Assembly (NCBI GenBank): GCA_964304625.1
Contig: OZ199838.1
Span: forward strand, 15,314,001-15,378,000
From: Kudoa neothunni
Lineage: Eukaryota; Cnidaria
Direction: 5' to 3'
DNA length: 64,000 bases
Position numbers and translations under genes: made by a program
Notes under the pieces: generated by a model
What the model saw: the letters and a program-made list of their open reading frames with translations, nothing else
Databases searched by the model: none
Told to the model about the DNA's origin: nothing
Shown: positions 24,861 through 36,422 of the stretch, one piece after another
Layout of the letters: each line of letters opens with the position of its first letter
How positions within the stretch are numbered: the first letter of the stretch is position 1

Positions 24861-25916
24861 ATGGCAGGCTATGGGAAAAGACATTACTTTGAGAATTATT
24901 TCTCAACTGTGTATCAGACGTTTGTCATTATTACAATATTTTATCAGGTATTAAGTGTAAAAGTTTTATACATATTGATATGTTTTTAAGTTGATTCAAA
25001 CTCAAAGAGCCCCTCAACTAAATTTACCTCAACTGGGAGATGTAATCGATCAAAATTTAATTGACCAGATAATGATAAGCAATCTTGTATCACAAAATTT
25101 GACAATGGGATTTTTTCTAAGAGGACTTAATGGTCCACCTGGTCCTCCTGGTCCACCAGGTGAGGCCGGAGTTCCCGGTGAACCAGGTTTACCAGGAGCC
25201 CCTGGACTTCAAGGGCCAGTAGGTGAGGATGGAACACCAGGACCACCTGGACCAACAGGTGAAATGGGTCCACCAGGTGCTCCAGGTTTGACAGGCCCTA
25301 AAGGAGATCCCGGTGAGCAAGGAATACCTGGAGCACAAGGTATTCCAGGTGAGCCAGGTCCTATGGGTCCACCTGGTCTTCCTGGCACCACTACTGACAT
25401 CCTCAATCCAGTACTTTAACAATTACTTATTGGATTCGTTTAAATTGATTAAAATTAATTCAGAACTTCACTATAATTTGCGAGGGAGAAAAAGCTTGGA
25501 TCGAATGTAAAAAATACGAAATTGTTAATGTTGTCAAGGTGTTTTGGGGAAGAGATGATTTTTCGATCTGTCCCAAAACTCCGGCCGGTCTTACTGCCGA
25601 TCGTCTCTGTGAAACTACCCCAGAAGATGCCCTCATTAAAATTAAAGATCAATGTAAAGGTCTTGCCGCCTGTGAAGTTGTAGCAACCAATCTCTTTTTC
25701 AATGATAACTCATGTGGAAATGTTTATAAATATCTCAAACTATGGTAATTTATTTATAATTCTACTGGAAAATAGATTCACTCAATTATATGTATATACT
25801 CACTCACATATAGGTATGATTGTGTACCAGATGAAGTGAATGCAGTTGATGTGTTGAGAGACGAAGCGAGAAAAAGGCGACGTTCAGTGAAAGCAAAGCG
25901 ACATATAGTAGCATAG
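24861..25916 (+). CDS. Short-chain collagen with C-terminal SUEL-type (galactose-binding lectin) domain
   Basis: Four exons: 24861-24947, 24991-25410, 25464-25744 and 25814-25916; introns 43, 53 and 69 bp. Spliced CDS 891 nt, 296 aa, all phases consistent. Order: a cytosolic or pre-sequence [14 protein letters not shown]; a short hydrophobic stretch ([12 protein letters not shown], about residues 20-31) that is a signal peptide or type II anchor; a linker; then about 29 uninterrupted Gly-X-Y triplets (about residues 73-160; [16 protein letters not shown] at the start, MGPPGLPG at the end). Next is a cysteine-rich lectin domain: [49 protein letters not shown]. This matches the PF02140 pattern, including the GR near the fourth beta strand and the C...YKYL..Y.C ending. 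The tail [12 protein letters not shown] is strongly basic and contains furin-like sites. It probably trimerises outside the cell and binds glycans. The combination is unusual. The exact family name is not recognised. Confidence 0.9.
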
Positions 25917-26047
25917 TAGTACAGGAATAGCATTTTTATTTTATTCAATTAATTGCTGAGATATTTATTTGTCAAGAATTTTGAAATTTCAGAATAAACA
26001 AATTGCGCATATATAAAAAAGCTATAATAAATATATCTATACATAAG

Positions 26048-26985
26048 TTAGGAATCTATAGGTTTTCTTGATGCAGATGGACGCTTCCTGGTCGGTTTTT
26101 TAAATTCAACACTTCCCCCACTAGTGCTGTTATTCAATGTATTAGCGTTGATACGGACCTGAAATTCAGAGATAGTATCTTCAATATTTTCTTCCTTTAA
26201 TTCATTAGATTTGGGTTCAATACTATCTTCTTTAGCATCTTTTTCTCTAATAGTAATAGTTTATGCGTAAGTGCTACTGCCATAACAGAGATTATTTACA
26301 CAACAGATGGACGTTCAATAATTCTCACAGTTTCCCAACCTCCAAGAATAGGATGTGAATCTACTATTTCTGGTTGGGTTTTCTATTCAATTAAATTATT
26401 AAATTTTCTTAAAATTAACCTCTAACAAGATTAGAATCAATCGAAGAAATTGATGTATTTGGATAAGTTTCAAATTTTGTTGTTGAGGTATTAATATTAC
26501 CAGAAAAATTACTAAAACATAAACGATATAAAAGATGAGTATTTTAGGGGAGATATGATGGTTACATTTTTAATTTTTTTGGTTTTTGTGAAGTTGGCGG
26601 CATCGATGAGGCCTAATAACACAAATATTTTATGAAACTGCAATCAATAACTCTTACCACTCCAACACCATCAATTTTGAAAGCACTGTTTGTAACATGA
26701 GCCAAGGGATCGACTTGATCGGCGACCTTTAAAATCTTTTCGTCATTTCTTTTAGGCCGCATAGCCTAATAAAAGATCATTTATGCACGTTATTTAAATT
26801 TTTACTCTTTCCATCTTTATTTCCAATTTTTCTAAGTGTCTAGTGGATCTTTCGTGCCTTTCAATACTCTAAAAATATGATTCAAACGAAAATGCGACTT
26901 CTAAAGTTACAGGGCGGTTATCATACATCCATACATTACATATGGAGCATAATCTTTTAGGTACAGACTTCCAATAATCAGCCAT
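26048..26985 (-). CDS. wbp4: WW-domain-binding protein 4 (FBP21-like) without WW domains
   Basis: A spliceosome-associated protein that acts in activation of the B complex in the nucleus. Seven exons: 26911-26985, 26806-26868, 26658-26765, 26566-26612, 26427-26511, 26300-26382 and 26048-26246; introns 40-54 bp. Spliced CDS 660 nt, 219 aa, all phases consistent. The start MADYWKSVPKRLCSICNVWM matches the WBP4 N-terminus (MADYWKSQPKKFCDYCKCW). It forms the U1-C/matrin-type zinc finger: C13, C16 and two histidines in ERHERSTRH. The motif ILGGWETV resembles the conserved GEWQEI region, and the basic C-terminus (EFKKPTRKRPSASRK) resembles VFKKRR. The two WW domains that sit in the middle of vertebrate WBP4 are absent. 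It converges on the collagen gene with only 131 bp between stop codons. Confidence 0.88.
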
Positions 26986-27077
26986 GCCAGGAATAACGCT
27001 AGGTTTTATAAAGTTGCGTGCGCATCCCATACTTTTTTATTTAAAAATATACTATAAATATTTTTTGATGTGATATA

Positions 27078-27640
27078 CAATGCAACCTCGGACTTCGACC
27101 ATAATCCGTTATAGAAGTGTGTTCGAATTCCGAATCAATTTTTCCCATGTAAAATAATTAAAGTTAGTTTAATCCGTCCCGCTCATCAAATAAATGACTA
27201 TTTTTATTCTTATTTATTAAAAAACAAGCATTCCTTGTGTTTATAAATATTTAACAAGTAAACATTAAATATAATAATAAAAATGAGATATACGATGTAA
27301 CACAAGCTCCGAATAGGGATTCGAACCTGCGTTATTATTAGCACTAAAAGGAGGCGGTGCCATACCGTACCGCTCTCGGCTGCGCATATGATTGGTGGAT
27401 TACAAGCCTTATAATCCACATGTTACATGGGATAAATATTTGTTGGCTGTCATACGATAGATTATAGAGGGGTTTCTTTCGATGATGTTCGCACAATTTG
27501 ATTGAGCGAATCTCCTTCTAGAATTTTTTTTCTTCTCTGTTTTTGCTCCAACTGGAGTTGTTCTGAATTCCCTTTCTATGCGTTCGAACTCAAAAGTGAT
27601 TCCGACTAAAAATTTTAGGTCGAACTCCGAGGTTACACTG
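27078..27640 (+). mobile_element. pogo/Tigger-like MITE with TA target duplication
   Basis: The left end CAATGCAACCTCGGACTTCG and the right end, read on the minus strand as CAGTGTAACCTCGGAGTTCG, form matching inverted termini; the similarity continues inwards. TA dinucleotides flank both ends (27076-27077 and 27641-27642), as for Tc1/mariner/pogo elements. No transposase. A tRNA-derived segment sits inside it. Confidence 0.75.
27285..27410 (-). repeat. tRNA-derived SINE-like segment
   Basis: On the minus strand an A-box-like GCAGCCGAGAGCGGTACGG is followed by a B box, AGGTTCGAATCCCT, with the usual spacing for an RNA polymerase III promoter. It does not fold as a proper tRNA (an extra GCACCGCC stretch and no good acceptor stem). 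A related diverged copy lies at 38500-38600. It is nested in the pogo-like MITE. Confidence 0.5.
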
Positions 27641-27960
27641 TAATTAATATTATATTTTCAAAATCAAATATTCAACAAAAAATTATTTTAGTTACTTAGA
27701 GTATTTGGATTTATTAAAAATATGAAAATACTATTAAAAAATAATCATTTGAGGTAATAAAAACATAAAAACTGTGAAGCGTTCTAGTTATCTACTCATT
27801 AATAAGTATCTATTCATGAATAAGTTCTAACGACAGTTTTTTCACTTTTTCAATTAAAACTTCAGAGAAACTTGAACTCTCAGCGAGTTTATTCGGTTTT
27901 AAAAAAACACTGTCCCAAAGGTCCTAAATAATTTAATGTGAGGTACAACGATTGACTTGC

Positions 27961-28960
27961 TTAATTAATAAGTTGATATACCATTTCGTGAGGCCAGAAT
28001 TTTTTAACAATTGCTTCATTGTATTGATCATATAGGGGATTTCGAACGTCATTATTATCGAAATTCCTACAATGTTTGTATATTTCAGTGAGTGGATAAT
28101 AAAGAATGATACCATAATGGACAGAGTTTGATATCGATGGAGTTGGACTTTCTAGATTGTTCATTATTTCCCAGTTTACCTTTATAAGAGTGAATGAGAA
28201 TTTCGTAAAATTATAAAAAATAACATTCGTAGGAATATTTGAAGAGATGTAGAAGAAGATTTTCGTTAAATTCGAAGAATCTAATGTATTTTTGTTGAAT
28301 CTGTAAATTGGAGTTTAGATCGGAAGAATATGAAGAACAGAATAATACAATTTTGACACAATTCAAAAACAGGAAAAACACTGGTGAAGCACAATCCATC
28401 GAAGTCACACCATTTGTGGTGGTGATTGTTTTGGAGGTGTTATCAGGTAGAATACTTGCATGTCTGATATCAAATGGGTGCCCACTAGAGAACCACTCAC
28501 GATGGATAAGGCCTAAAAATCTAAAACGATTTAAAACAATTAAAATCGCAAGTAGTGCCAATAACAAAAATCAACCCGCCAATAGTTCTACACTCAGGCT
28601 CCAGTAGGATTTGACACAGAGAACTAACTACACATATGTAATCAAAACCAGTCTCATCCATTAGATAGATAATAGCTAATAGAGTTTCTGGTGTTAATAT
28701 TTGTAATTATGAAATAGTAAATACATTGACGTTTAACTATTTGATTCACAAAAATAGAAGCTCTAGAAACACACATATAGATAGAGTTTAGCCACAAATG
28801 GCTGCTGTTTTCGGTGGTCAACCCGAATAACGTGTTTGGAGGGTAGTATTTCGGTGGTAGAACGTTCAGTGAAATTAGTATGTGTCCCAGACAGAGTGAA
28901 AGTTGATTGACGGGTAAGACGTTTATAGTGTAGGTATTGTAGTTGGTCCAAGTGATCCAA
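27961..28960 (-). CDS. Unrecognised multi-exon gene, possible single-pass membrane protein
   Basis: Several exon-like blocks line up on the minus strand. One at 28960-28763 (FTLSGTHTNFTERSTTEI) has a start and open frame. One around 28570-28400 contains a strongly hydrophobic run LLALLAILIVLNRF followed by a polar region (SSGHPFDIRHASILPD). One from about 28308 to 27961 is open through VNWEIMNNLESPTPSISN and ends MVYQLIN with TAA. Short GT-AG introns could connect them, as in neighbouring genes, but the exact splice sites are uncertain. The layout suggests an extracellular part, one membrane helix and a tail of about 150 residues. I recognise no family. It may be partly spurious. Confidence 0.4.
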
Positions 28961-30796
28961 CTATTCAGTAAACTTGTGCCTTAAATTGAAAATATTCGAG
29001 AACACATAATGGTAAACAACGATTGCATAGAATTAAGCTGAAATTCTTAATAACCGCCTTTATGCTTATTTTAACGACATATGCTTAAATAAAAAATATA
29101 ATAAATAACATTTTTGACTATAAGTTCATGATGTTTGGATATTAAGGAGTAAAATCAAATTTTTTCCATTAAATAAAATTAAAAAGATAGATATAAAGGC
29201 GTTCAATAAAAAAATAAACCTATTCGAGGGAAAAATTCACATAAAAAATACACATGGATTCAATTTAATTATAATTTTATTCAAAAAATTGAAAATTTCA
29301 AATCTGATCATCACATCCATACCTTTATTTCAAATTAATCAAACGTAATTAGTTAATGCGGCGTAATTTAAAATGTAACAAAATTTGATTTATTATATTA
29401 AAATACTAATAATTTATTGACACTAGATTTAAATCATTAAGTTTCATTTCGAGATTATATGTTCTAACGTCACGCTACCTAATTTAAATCGGAATCGCAC
29501 CTTTATGAAGCACAAAGTGATCCTTATAACATGTAAAATGAATAGAATCCCTAATTAATTCTTTAATATCAAGATCAAAAACTTAAAAATCATGAATTTA
29601 TGCCTTCTTTTTATCAATAAATTTATTTTTTATTACTCTGACATTCTACGTCCAAAGAAAACGCTACACAATTTTTTTTCATTTCAATTTGAAGGATTTT
29701 ATAAAATACCCGCGTAAACTCATTTTATGCAATCTTTTCATTTTAGATAATTAACCTTATAAAGTTTTTATCTGAGTTCATCTTTAAAACTGATATATAT
29801 TTTTTGAAATTCCAGTGACTTAAATAAAACGCAAGACAACCTACTTTCGTAATAATGGGATTAATTTAAAATACATGCCAAGAAACTTGTATTGTAAGCT
29901 AATTAACTCTTTATGCATCATCCTGGGCTCCACGAGTCTATCTATGCATTAAATATCGGTTTTCTTCCGTTAAAATTCATAATTATGATTGTAATTTTTT
30001 AAACCCTAGTAGTTTCAGTAACCTAAGATGGTCTGTGAAGGTTTAACAATAAATTTTCAAAAAACCACAACTACTCTTCTTAATGTATTTTCGGGGACAT
30101 TTAAAATAATATTAAACTAAATAAGAAAGATTAATTAACACATAAGTGAGAATATTTTTCAATAACCACTCTTAAATTCGTATACTTAAATTCCGCATCG
30201 ATATTTGCGAGTTAATTAAATGAATTAATTCACATAATATAAAATTCAGAAAAATTTTAACTTAATACGTAAACTGTTTCTCTTCAAGCCATAAAAAAAT
30301 CTTTTTCAATTATAAATCATTTTCCTAATAAACAAATAAAGACCTGTAGCCTCAATTTCACATTATTTCCATGGAGACGTGAATTTAAATAAATATATGA
30401 GTAAAAATCAATACAGTACAAAAAATATCCCAATTTTATTAGCATAAAGAATTAAATGTTAAAATTGTGTTAAACAATAATATATTTGGATTTTTAATTT
30501 TTGGTAATTAATTGATATCAATATATTTTAAAGAAATTATTGATTTATTAAAAATAATGACGCGCACGCAACTAATATTTTTTATCTTAAATACTCACAA
30601 AATGAAATTAAAGATTTTTTAATTATATTAAAAAATATTAATGAATGTGTTATGTTAAATAAATCTCAACGCCTTAGGCTAAATCAAGTTAGAAAATAAT
30701 GGCGTGATTCAGATTCAAATTAAAAGATTGATATAATATATATGCCAATAACAACCAATAATTCACACAGTAACGAATAATTTGATTACCGCTAAC
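28961..30796. other. AT-rich stretch, no gene recognised
   Basis: Very AT-rich with only short open frames on either strand. The remaining phosphatase exons expected after the MTMR exons (minus strand) are not visible here; no HC-x5-R catalytic signature was found. Confidence 0.4.
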
Positions 30797-31747
30797 AGAT
30801 AAGCCCATCGATGGTTTTTCTTTGTTCTGTATCTGTTGACCCATTGATAAACTGGATACAGTCGTAAATTGAACAATGTAAACATTCTTATCAGAAATAT
30901 CTTTGCTCAAATGAGCAATCATAGCCTCATCTACATGACACCTTGTGGGTTGGTTGATAACCGAATTGATGGCCACACTTGAAGATGTCAATATACAAGA
31001 CTAAATTTCACCATATAGAGTAGATAACAATATAGCAACGTTTGTATTGAATTACTTTATTTGACCGGTTAACATAGTTGATAATAGGGAAACGTGAATT
31101 GTTGTGGCATTTTTTGCTTTCAATTAGTGCTTGATCAGAGATACCGTCAACTACCACAGCAAATTCAGGAAGACTCTCGCAAATCTTTCCATATGTCGCA
31201 TAATCAAATTAAACATTGATTTAATACAAAAATACATTGTAGCTATTGTTTAGAGAAGATACTCTCCAAAATGAAGGTTCATTGATGTCAACAAAATCAG
31301 CATTTTCCAAAAATTCCAATTTATTATCAGTATCATTATCGTTATCTTTACCATTATCTAATGGCATTCGCTTACAATTTGTAAAATCTAAATATCCATC
31401 AAATTTTGGTCCAAACTAAAACAAACTTTTTTGTATATGTGATACACATTGGTTGCAATTTGTTTTATCGTCGAATAAAAAATCGAAATGTTTCAAACGT
31501 TTAGTAATGATATTGAGAATAAAACGATCTTTTTTATCGGAAAATTTGAGCCTATCTTCTCGATATACACACATATGATCAATGAAATCGATCTATAACA
31601 ATGTGTAAATTTTCCCAATTTATTTTAGGGATTTACTTTAATGTTATTTCCGGCAGAAAAAGTAAAAATCAATTCATTTTGTTCGATCTTAAGATTGCCA
31701 TTGTGGAATTGTTCAGAATGGCAAAGGGACACATCGAATGAATTCAT
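30797..31747 (-). CDS. Myotubularin-related protein, N-terminal part (PH-GRAM and start of phosphatase domain)
   Basis: Five exons: 31637-31747, about 31446-31592, 31236-31415, 31056-31184 and about 30797-31000. The 30-bp intron (gtatcacata...ttttag, about 31416-31445) and the 44-55 bp introns are all in consistent phase. The start MNSFDVSLCHSEQ gives a PH-GRAM core (NGNLKIEQNELIFTFSAG, KKDRFILNIITKRLKHFDF). Next comes FWRVSSLNNSYNICESLPEF, then GISDQALIESKKCHNNSRFP and IINYVNRS, which follow the myotubularin pattern W.IS..N..Y..C..YP and F(R)S..R.PVLSW. The last exon holds TRCHVDEAMIAHLSKD and VYIVQFTTVSS, equal to the DE..L and Y..D.RP region. Lipid-phosphatase function needs the C-x5-R loop further on, and that part is missing from the window. 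The gene is truncated, very large in its next intron, or a fragment. Confidence 0.75.
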
Positions 31748-31921
31748 TTATAATGTAATAATCAAGTTGTCTTTGTGGTGGCAGAATAGAGCAATTTTAA
31801 TGTGTCACAACAACGAATTTATAATCTAACGCATGCTCAGTTAACAAAAATAAGCAACTCCTAAATAAACTTCTTCTGCGCTGCAAAAAAACTTATTTTA
31901 AATAATTTTTGAAATTTTAGC

Positions 31922-32560
31922 AGTCAAAATAATTGTAAGTATCATCATAATCGTATTGCACATTGGTGACAACTTTGAGTGGAGAGGTGATAGGAAAATG
32001 TGACCATTGTTAGCCACTCATTCGAAACCAAATGGGAATAACTCCTTAATGCAAAAGTATGAACTCCAAGTAGTTGAGATCGAGTTTTACGAATACCTTC
32101 CGTGGATGCTGACAAGAGATGGCCTATTGGATTAAGAATGTTAAAACTTTGTTTTTCTACCATGTAGAAACCCCTCAATAATTCAAGAAAAGATTCGATA
32201 CTGATTTGTTCAAGTTCTGAATTGTTTAAAACCTCGAAAAACACTAAATCAAGTTAGAACTAATTCAAATTTATACAAATCCACATGGATGTATCGATGA
32301 AGAGGAAAAATTTGGAGCTATTCCAACAGGTTTAGCACAACTAACAAAATCACGTCAACTGGCCAATTTCATTATAATATAGTATACTCCAAACGCATTG
32401 AATGCCTCATTTTTAACATCCCTTAACCACATATAGAAATAAATGTCATTAATCAACATACCGGAGAGCAATCGATAATTGTTCCGAAATTTGATCTACA
32501 TTTTTATTTACTGTATGCTAAATATGTAAATATTACGTTGTTATGCGACATTTTCGGCAT
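31922..32560 (-). CDS. Unrecognised protein, C-terminal exons
   Basis: Exon-like blocks on the minus strand: VDQISEQLSIALR, then DVKNEAFNAFGVYYIIMKLA (about 32430-32370), then KPVGIAPNFSSSSIHP, then a long open exon from about 32245 (FFEVLNNSELEQISIES... KTRSQLLGVHTFALRSYSHL). After a possible short intron it ends SPLKVVTNVQYDYDD...YFDC with TAA at about 31922. Mostly helical and hydrophilic. I do not recognise the family. It ends about 175 bp before the MTMR start on the same strand, so it could also be an upstream part of that gene, though the stop argues against this. Splice sites are approximate. Confidence 0.5.
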
Positions 32561-35012
32561 AAACCTAGTAGAAAAACGCATCATACTCAAAACCACTGCA
32601 ACGTGACTTTTTGAACTATCGACTCGCGCCGATCCTCCTCAGTTTAAATTTTAATTTAAAGTTGGAGCTGGTTTACATCGTTTAATTGAATATGTTACCT
32701 GATAGATTTGTAAATAAATTGATTGTAGTCGGTTGTTGGTCCCATAAATATTGAGAAATTACTTACAATATAATGCATGCACACATAAACTAATTAAAAG
32801 TCTTTTAGTTTTAGTAAAAGGACGACTGTAAGTGTTATCTCGGAAAAATCTAATCCTAAAAGAAGTGTGAATCTGTATTATCGCCATTCTCAATCCTAAG
32901 AACTTACATTTATAGCTGATTTACGCAGATATTTTTTATAATTAAATATACTCAAGAATAAAACTACCCGAATATTGTTGTACTTAAAACATGTCACTTT
33001 TTTATTTAGCTCTGTTTAATCTCACGTAAACTTCTATATTTCATTGTAATTGACATTTAGTATATTTTTCTAAATCAAATTAATTTAATATATTTGGCGT
33101 TCATCAGGAGTGAGTAAACTGCGGTCCGCGAGCTCTTTCATTTGAATCTCGGAAAAATTTTATATCACTCAACATTAATTATGTACTTTATTCTCATTGC
33201 GTAAAAAACTTTTTCTCAAATGTTGTCATATATTTGATTTGAAATGAGTTAATCTAAAAAATTATTGTTCATTTTGAATTCTAATGTTAATATAAAAGGC
33301 TATTTTTGAGTGTTGTGATCGGTTGTCTTAACATATTCTCCATGCGGGGCGCGCTGATAAAAAAGTTTTCTCATCCCTGTAATATATGAAAGTTTCTCAA
33401 TTCAACAAACACTGTAATGCTCCATTTCTGCGAGTGATACGTTCTACGATTTACCATGGATATGGACAAACGAGGATAAGTAAAATAAATTATAACATTG
33501 ACTCCTGAAATTTAGTCAACATTTTGTCGCGTATAAAATATCAATATATATTACTTGAGATAATCAGAAAATTAGTAGTTAAGGAGAATTTTCAAATCTG
33601 GGTCAATGGGGAGAGTGGATCAATGGAGAATAAGGAAAATACACCTTACGTTATGCTTTAATTCGAATGTTGCATACAAAATACTATTTAAAAACTAAAT
33701 ATCTTTAATCTTTATACTATTTTTTCGTCATAAGTTTATAAGATTATTGGATAATAAAGTAGAAAATCAATAAAATGATGATTTGTTGTATAAGATAAAC
33801 GAGAATAATCAAATTTATATAAAACTTAACCTGGCCAATTTTGTGGTAAAAAGTATTCAGGGGTCGCTAGTTTTTACTATATTTATTATTTCTAGTTTGT
33901 CGCTTCGCCTCTTATGTCCAGGAATAATTAGATATAACAGATCCTAAAAAATTAAACCTGTATATAACTTATGGATATGAGTTTAGGGGATTAAAAATTG
34001 TCATTTCGCAAGCTTACATGCCAATTTGAATTAAAATTTACCATGACAATAGCCTTCACCTATAAAAACATATGATAATTTTGTCTATAATCTATGGATT
34101 TTACTAATATGGAAAGTATCTTATTTATTTGTCTTTTTGCATATTATTACCTCGAAATATTTTCAGCTTTAATATATCACGAAAACCTCCAGCTACGATT
34201 TTAAACACAATAATAAAATTTTATATTTACACAAAATAAATATTAATTTAGTTAAAATTTTTTTATGTAATTAAAAAATAACACCCATTTTCTGCAAAAT
34301 TCCTGCTTTTTTTAATTCTAAGTTTTTAACAATTAGACAAAAATTTTCTCGAAAATATAAATTGTAATTTGCATCCATCAAAATAAATAAAATAATAGAA
34401 AAATTAATTAATTAAAATTTTTTAATAATTACTCTAAATAATTATATTCATATTAATTATTAATTTGTTCCTATATAGGTTGCGAAATATTTCATTTTTA
34501 ATTATTTACTAATCATCCAAAATACCAACCCAATAATTATTAAAATTATTGAACACAAAATAATGGTCAACGCGGAAAAAATAATTTTCTGTCACAACAG
34601 TAAACTTAGATTTCAACATATTAAAATTTTTAGATCCAATGAAATTTTTTTGCATCAATGAATGAGTCAAGTAATCATGTGGAATTTCGTTAGTCGATCG
34701 ATAGTCGACGGTCTACTATAATGAATAACTGAAATTATGAAATTTTTTACTCAATATTATAGAAACATCTCAATTGGAATACCTGTATTTTTAATGTATA
34801 TAACATTCTTTGCATTCACATTAAATAGAAAAAAGTTTATGTATTCTTATCTAAAATTTTTGGGGTAACTGTGCCTCGTGATTTTTCATATTAATAACCA
34901 ATTTTAAATTGAGTTAAATCGTTGTCATTTTATGGTATTTCATTGACTTTATTATCAAAAAATATAATAATTTGATAAATTATTCGCGCACGCGCATACG
35001 AAAACATCAATA
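32561..35012. other. Intergenic, AT-rich with one MITE
   Basis: Contains the hAT-like MITE at 33105-33379; otherwise no gene or RNA recognised. 33390-35000 is very AT-rich simple DNA. Confidence 0.45.
33105..33379 (+). mobile_element. hAT-like MITE, 275 bp
   Basis: Terminal inverted repeats: left CAGGAGTGAGTAAACTG, right end read on the minus strand CAGGGATGAGAAAACTT. They match at 13 of 17 positions. Just inside the left end is GCGGTCCGCGAGC, a common hAT MITE feature (AACTGCGGTCCGCGG type). No clean 8-bp target duplication was found. Confidence 0.7.
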
Positions 35013-36321
35013 ATGAATTTGGAGCAAGAACAATCATCTCCTTTTCAAATAAATGATCCTAAAATTATGGAAATAAATAATAGAAGATATCGACTTAATC
35101 CATTTTTACAGATCGCATCCAATAACCAGGAACATTCCCACACTTTGGCATCACTTGCATCATCGGCCGTATTGGAATTAGATTCTCAACAACCAACTAA
35201 CCAGATTACCAAAAGCGATGATGGAATCACTCTTACACTACATGAAATATCTCCCTATTATTTTAGAACACTGCATCAAGAGTATTCAATGATTATCAAT
35301 AGTATTGCCGCTAGAAGTGGCGTAACTGTTATAATTCCAAAACTTGCATCGCATGATCAATACATACGTATACATAGAAAATTTTGTATCTTGAAGAATT
35401 ATTTTTTTCTAAAGTATTAAAAAGCGATCATTCTAACAAAAATATTGAGTCTGTGGCACAAGAATTGAAAACTATTGTTGCTGGTATTGGTATCAATTTT
35501 AATCGGACTCACTTTGTCAACATTCCTATGGAATCTCGCGAGCTCAAGACAAATATGGCTATTTTTAGAGACCGTGTTTTGAAGTCACCTCGTTACGGTG
35601 AAAAATTCTACAATTACCTTCGAAGTTATGAATCTCTTCACCTCACTGTGTGTATGTTGGATTTGTCGGCTCCAGAGAGATTGGTTATTAATTGATTTTT
35701 TATTTGTTTTCTCTATATTTGTAGAAATATGGATCTGACACTGTTGAACAGATCTGTTCGAAGAGGATTTCGTAATTTTAATCATTTGTTATCTGAATTA
35801 ATTTTTCAATTCTGATAGAGAATGCATGAAAGATGGTCCCTTGATTTTGGATATCGTAGGTGTTGACGTGATGGGCGATGATCATTTGAAATCGACAGTT
35901 CTATATGCTAAAGTGAATGAGTCGAATAATTCGAATCGCCTACAGACGTTATGCGATGCAATCGTAACTGACCTCAAAACATTTGGTCTGATCTACCCTA
36001 CCAAAGGTGATACTCGTGTGTTATTGCACATGACGGTGTTGAAAACTCCCCCAACTCATAATGATTCCACTACTCGAGCCACATTTGACGCCACCTCGTT
36101 ATTGGAGGTAAACATGGATTTCTCAATCATTGTCAGCCAAATACATTTTTATGAATTATGAACTCTCATCTTGCTAAATTATTGACGATTCTATTTAGGA
36201 ATTTAAAGAATTTAGATTTGGCGGCGTTGTTGTGAAATCCATGCATCTATGTTCTCTTAATGAGATGGATCCTCGAACTCATTATTATAGATCTATTTTG
36301 AGTGTGAATTTTTATAGATAA
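35013..36321 (+). CDS. ascc1: Activating signal cointegrator 1 complex subunit 1 (ASCC1)
   Basis: A subunit of the ASC-1/ASCC complex, which acts in transcription coactivation and, with ASCC3-ALKBH3, in alkylation repair. Five exons: 35013-35367, 35415-35683, 35725-35771, 35819-36107 and 36199-36321; introns 47, 41, 47 and 91 bp. Spliced CDS 1083 nt, 360 aa, the usual size. The N-terminal motif INNRRYRLNPF equals the conserved DGRNYRKNP. A KH domain follows (SGVTVIIPKLASHDQYI, then NIESVAQELKTIVAG after the first splice). Then the AKAP7/2H phosphoesterase-like domain has two HxT-type motifs: SLHLTVCML and LLHMTVLKT. Typical blocks are PLILDIVGVDVMGDD, VLYAKVNES and FKEFRFGGVVVKSMHL. The KH GxxG loop is not obvious; the equivalent stretch reads FRTLHQEYSMI. 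Head of the gene is clear (ATG at 35013), and stops converge with METTL13-C. Confidence 0.93.
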
Positions 36322-36422
36322 ATAGTTGTTTTTTTGAGAAAATGAGAATTTTTTTATCAAATTACGTGAAAAAACACAATAGAAAAGAGTTGTTCGCACT
36401 AATAGCTAAAACTAAGTTGAAA

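Noticed and set aside
25189-25422. Open frames on the minus strand opposite the collagen repeat (proline-, glycine- and tryptophan-rich)
   Set aside because: They are antisense shadows of the Gly-X-Y codon pattern; the plus-strand gene is fully supported by splicing and domains.
27335-27405. A functional tRNA gene on the minus strand
   Set aside because: A and B boxes are present but the acceptor and anticodon stems do not pair; it fits a tRNA-derived repeat better.
28308-28607. Plus-strand 99-codon frame (MEFRSEEYEEQ...)
   Set aside because: Overlaps the minus-strand candidate membrane-protein exons; no domain, and no splice context of its own.
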